In this document: in pieces, positions 61,926-64,000 of the stretch | Numbering within the stretch: the first letter of the stretch is position 1 | Layout: the number at the start of each line of letters is the position of its first letter | Source of the DNA: Clostridium sp. CAG:417 | GTDB taxonomy: Bacteria; Bacillota_I; Bacilli_A; RF39; UBA660 | Direction: 5' to 3' | Assembly: GCA_000432835.1 (NCBI GenBank) | Contig: FR890375.1 | Span: 228,272-292,271, forward strand | DNA length: 64,000 nucleotides | The notes under the pieces: generated by a model | The model's database searches: none | The model's input: only the letters and a program-made list of their open reading frames with translations | Told to the model about the DNA's origin: nothing | Made by a program: the position numbers and the translations under genes

Positions 61926-63470
61926 TTAGTTAATGCTATTTTTATCTATGCGAATGACCATTTGATATTGATTTTCAAAATCCATCTCATCTGTATCAAT
62001 TTTAGCGCCCATTCTTTGAAGGGTTTGAATTGTATCTCTAATTTGTTGAACCATTTGATGAATATTATATTGTTTTGCCTTTTCTTTTGGATTCAACTTA
62101 TAAGTTTCTTCTATCAAAGCCATGCCTAGTGTTTTCTCTGCTGGTTTTGTTTTTTGAGGCTCTGCCTTTTTATTTTCAAATAACGTATTATTTGCATCAC
62201 TAAAGTTTGTTAAATGTTCTTTTTTATTATCTACAACACTATTATTGGTAAAATCTATTATACTTTCACTTGGTTGTGGTGTATTGTAATCTTTTATAAT
62301 CGCATTAGCATTGTTACTTGAATTAGGTAATTGAACCGACATTAAGTCAGGAGCTTGGAAATAGTCTTTGCTATTGTTTTCATTATTATCATTATCGTTA
62401 ATTGCATCCCTTGCCAAGTTGAAACTGTTATTAGTTGGTGGTGCTATATTTAATAAGCTATCAAGGTCACCTGATATTTTTTGCTTTTGTTCATCTTGTT
62501 GTGCTTTTGTATCTTCCTTCTTAGGAGATAAAATATTGTCAATATCAGTGGCATTAGATTTTAACTGATTTACATTTATTTCCTTATTTGCGGTACTTGT
62601 AAATGAATCATAACTAGGTTCATTGGCATGTGCTATTTCGTCTTCATCTATTTCTCCATAATTTACAATATTATCGTTTTCTCTATTTTGTTCTTCAAAA
62701 GAATCCATTAAATTTGGCTTTTGATTAATATTTTGGGAAAACATTGCTGCTGGTGATGATGTTAAATTTAAATTAGTTGATGAAGGTACTTGATAAGATG
62801 GAGTTTGATTATTTGTGTTAATATGATTATTTTGCATTTGACCACCTTCCGCTAATGATTCTTGAGGATCATTAATTTTTCTAATTTCTTCTTCTAATGT
62901 TCTAACACTCATTTTTTCAGCTATTATTCTTTTTAACATTCTCTTTTGTTGTTCTGGGTTCTTTAAATTCAAAAGAGTTCTAGCGTGTCTTTCAGATATA
63001 TTTTCTTTTAATAAAGCTCTTTGAATTTCATCTGGTAGAGCAAGTAAACGTAATTTATTTGCTACCGCTGATTGACTTTTTCCCATAGTTTTAGCTAGCG
63101 TTTCTTGAGTCATTTGATCTAGTTCAAGAATTTTTTGATATGTTCTTGCTTCTTCAATTGGATTTAAGTTCTTTCTTTGTAAATTTTCTAGTAAAGCTAC
63201 TTTAGCGGCTTCTTTATCATCTAAATTATTAATAATAGCAGGAATTTTAGTCATTCCAGCTAGTGCTGATGCCTTATATCTTCTTTCTCCAGCTATAATT
63301 TCATATTTATTATTAACTTGTCTAACAATAATAGGTTGGATTACACCATGTTCTTTGATTGATGCGGCTAATTCTTTTAATGCTCTTTCATCAAACACTT
63401 CACGTGGTTGAAAGCGATTGGGAATGATATCATCTAAATGAAGATATACAACTTCTTGACCTGACTGCAT
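61926..63470 (-). CDS. Noc-like ParB paralogue with a long Asn-rich linker
   Basis: 514 residues, nearly twice Noc (about 283). Residues 1-205 are a ParB fold: CTP site GERRYKA (61-67), ENLQR (95-99), and HTH MTQETLAKTMGKSQSAVANK. Residues about 206-447 are low-complexity, rich in Asn, Asp, Ser and Gln (MQNNHINTNNQTPS; INDNDNNENNSKD). Residues about 448-514 (VQQIRDTIQTLQRMGAK, QYQMVIRIDK) are the C-terminal dimer domain. In Bacillus, Noc lies here between rsmG and parA and protects the nucleoid from division. The short amphipathic helix that anchors Bacillus Noc in the membrane is absent: the protein starts almost at the fold. Confidence 0.87.
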   Translation of the reverse strand: MQSGQEVVYLHLDDIIPNRFQPREVFDERALKELAASIKEHGVIQPIIVRQVNNKYEIIAGERRYKASALAGMTKIPAIINNLDDKEAAKVALLENLQRKNLNPIEEARTYQKILELDQMTQETLAKTMGKSQSAVANKLRLLALPDEIQRALLKENISERHARTLLNLKNPEQQKRMLKRIIAEKMSVRTLEEEIRKINDPQESLAEGGQMQNNHINTNNQTPSYQVPSSTNLNLTSSPAAMFSQNINQKPNLMDSFEEQNRENDNIVNYGEIDEDEIAHANEPSYDSFTSTANKEINVNQLKSNATDIDNILSPKKEDTKAQQDEQKQKISGDLDSLLNIAPPTNNSFNLARDAINDNDNNENNSKDYFQAPDLMSVQLPNSSNNANAIIKDYNTPQPSESIIDFTNNSVVDNKKEHLTNFSDANNTLFENKKAEPQKTKPAEKTLGMALIEETYKLNPKEKAKQYNIHQMVQQIRDTIQTLQRMGAKIDTDEMDFENQYQMVIRIDKNSIN

Positions 63471-63537
63471 ACAATAACCCTCTTTCTATTCTTATCTTTT
63501 ACTAATGTTATTATATCATTTTTTATAAATATTACAA

Positions 63538-63560
63538 GAAAAAACGGTGAATCAACACCG
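63538..63560 (-). terminator. Terminator after rsmG
   Basis: CGGTG (63545-63549) and CACCG (63556-63560), 6-nt loop, T6 on the minus strand. Confidence 0.75.
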
Positions 63561-63580
63561 AATACAACTTTTTATAATAT

Positions 63581-64000
63581 TTAAGATTTCTTTTTTATCA
63601 CTAGTATATTTCTAATACTATGTTCAATAGGTAAGAAAAATGTTTCCTGTTTAACTAATTCTAAGTGATATTTTACAAATTCATTTTTGGCCTGTTTTAA
63701 TTCATCTTCTATATTTGCCTTTAGAGGAATAAACAATGTTTTGGTATCTATAAGTTTATTTGTATATTGTAGTAATTTACTTAAATTTGCTACGGCACGG
63801 GTTGTGATGATGTCATAGTGTTTAACTTCTAAATTTTCAACACGTTCATGGAGAGCCTTAATATCCTTTAATTGTAAAGATTTAATGACTGTATTTAAGA
63901 AATTTACTCTCTTCTGTAGTGAATCAACCAAGGTTATATTTAAGTTTGGATATATAATTTTTAAAACTATTCCTGGAAATCCAGCACCAGTACCAAAGTC
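63581..64000 (-). CDS. rsmG: 16S rRNA G527 N7-methyltransferase, C-terminal part (start outside window)
   Basis: 140 codons to the window edge, in frame. The visible start DFGTGAGFPGIVLKI is the AdoMet-binding loop. Further motifs are LTLVDSLQKRVNFL and DIITTRAVANLSKLL. Full length is about 210-240. Mutation elsewhere gives low-level streptomycin resistance. Its 5' neighbours would be mnmG and mnmE towards oriC. Confidence 0.95.
   Translation of the reverse strand, partial: DFGTGAGFPGIVLKIIYPNLNITLVDSLQKRVNFLNTVIKSLQLKDIKALHERVENLEVKHYDIITTRAVANLSKLLQYTNKLIDTKTLFIPLKANIEDELKQAKNEFVKYHLELVKQETFFLPIEHSIRNILVIKKKS

Noticed and set aside
1..64000. CRISPR arrays, tRNA and rRNA genes
   Set aside because: No regularly spaced repeats, tRNA-like T-loops with acceptor stems, or rRNA segments were seen on reading both strands.

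Overview
The window is AT-rich DNA from an endospore-forming, low-GC Bacillota with a cell wall. Sporulation genes (spoIIQ, spoIIID, spoIIR, gerQ), wall-synthesis genes (murA, mbl, a tagO-type transferase, a class A PBP, ftsEX) and an agr-type peptide quorum-sensing locus are all present. Gene order in the right half matches the left flank of the chromosome origin in Bacillus and relatives: rsmG, noc-like parB, parA, parB, mscS, DUF951, ychF, rpsF-ssb-rpsR, a gdpP-like gene, rplI, dnaB, walJ, rlmH. oriC itself should therefore lie just beyond the right edge. A class Bacilli or Erysipelotrichia-like gut lineage is plausible, but no rRNA is present to confirm it. Stop-codon use fits the standard bacterial code, and prfB carries a normal programmed frameshift at UGA.

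Layout. Positions 1-3.3 kb hold uvrA (3' end off the window) and uvrB. Positions 3.3-13.8 kb are an accessory zone: a collagen-like gene stub, a broken cytosine-5 methyltransferase next to an IS1202/ISNCY-like insertion sequence, a small C-S lyase / cyclotransferase-like / MFS cluster, a LiaF-like envelope gene, a collagen-like (exosporium-type) pseudogene with three frameshifts, a DUF11-type surface gene broken at an A-run, an SDR, and a deletion scar joining the start of a dedA gene to the end of a glycosyltransferase-TPR gene. Positions 13.8-20.3 kb carry envelope and division genes: a thioredoxin-like protein, the M23 hydrolase-ftsX-ftsE unit, two YitT proteins and prfB. Positions 20.4-21.98 kb carry a candidate small RNA and a transglutaminase-like gene with a consensus promoter.

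Positions 22.2-28.3 kb are a second accessory zone against the 3' end of secA. A 26-bp sequence from the secA tail (28235-28260) recurs with one mismatch at 23927-23952. Between the two copies lie a tyrosine integrase (frameshifted at an A8 run), a HEPN-like gene, and an overlapping AAA-ATPase/TOPRIM pair of the OLD/RloAB/PARIS type. I read this as a 4.3-kb integrated island carrying a candidate anti-phage system. Two decayed copies of a small protein with a Cys-x-x-Cys start and a SecA-like zinc tail sit at 22.26-22.47 and 23.92-24.13 kb.

Positions 28.2-31.7 kb carry secA, hpf and a cold-shock gene. Positions 31.97-34.84 kb carry a complete agrB-agrD unit facing agrA-agrC, with a 40-residue AgrD precursor. 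From 34.9 to 64 kb the content is core: tagO, mbl-spoIIID-spoIIQ, rpiB, rpmE, murA-fbaA, spoIIR-prmC-prfA, rpoE, a class A PBP with gerQ and lemA, ung, rlmH-walJ-M23, dnaB-rplI-DHH, rpsR-ssb-rpsF, ychF, abgT, mscS, parB-parA and an unusually long Noc-like ParB. No tRNA, rRNA or CRISPR array was seen.
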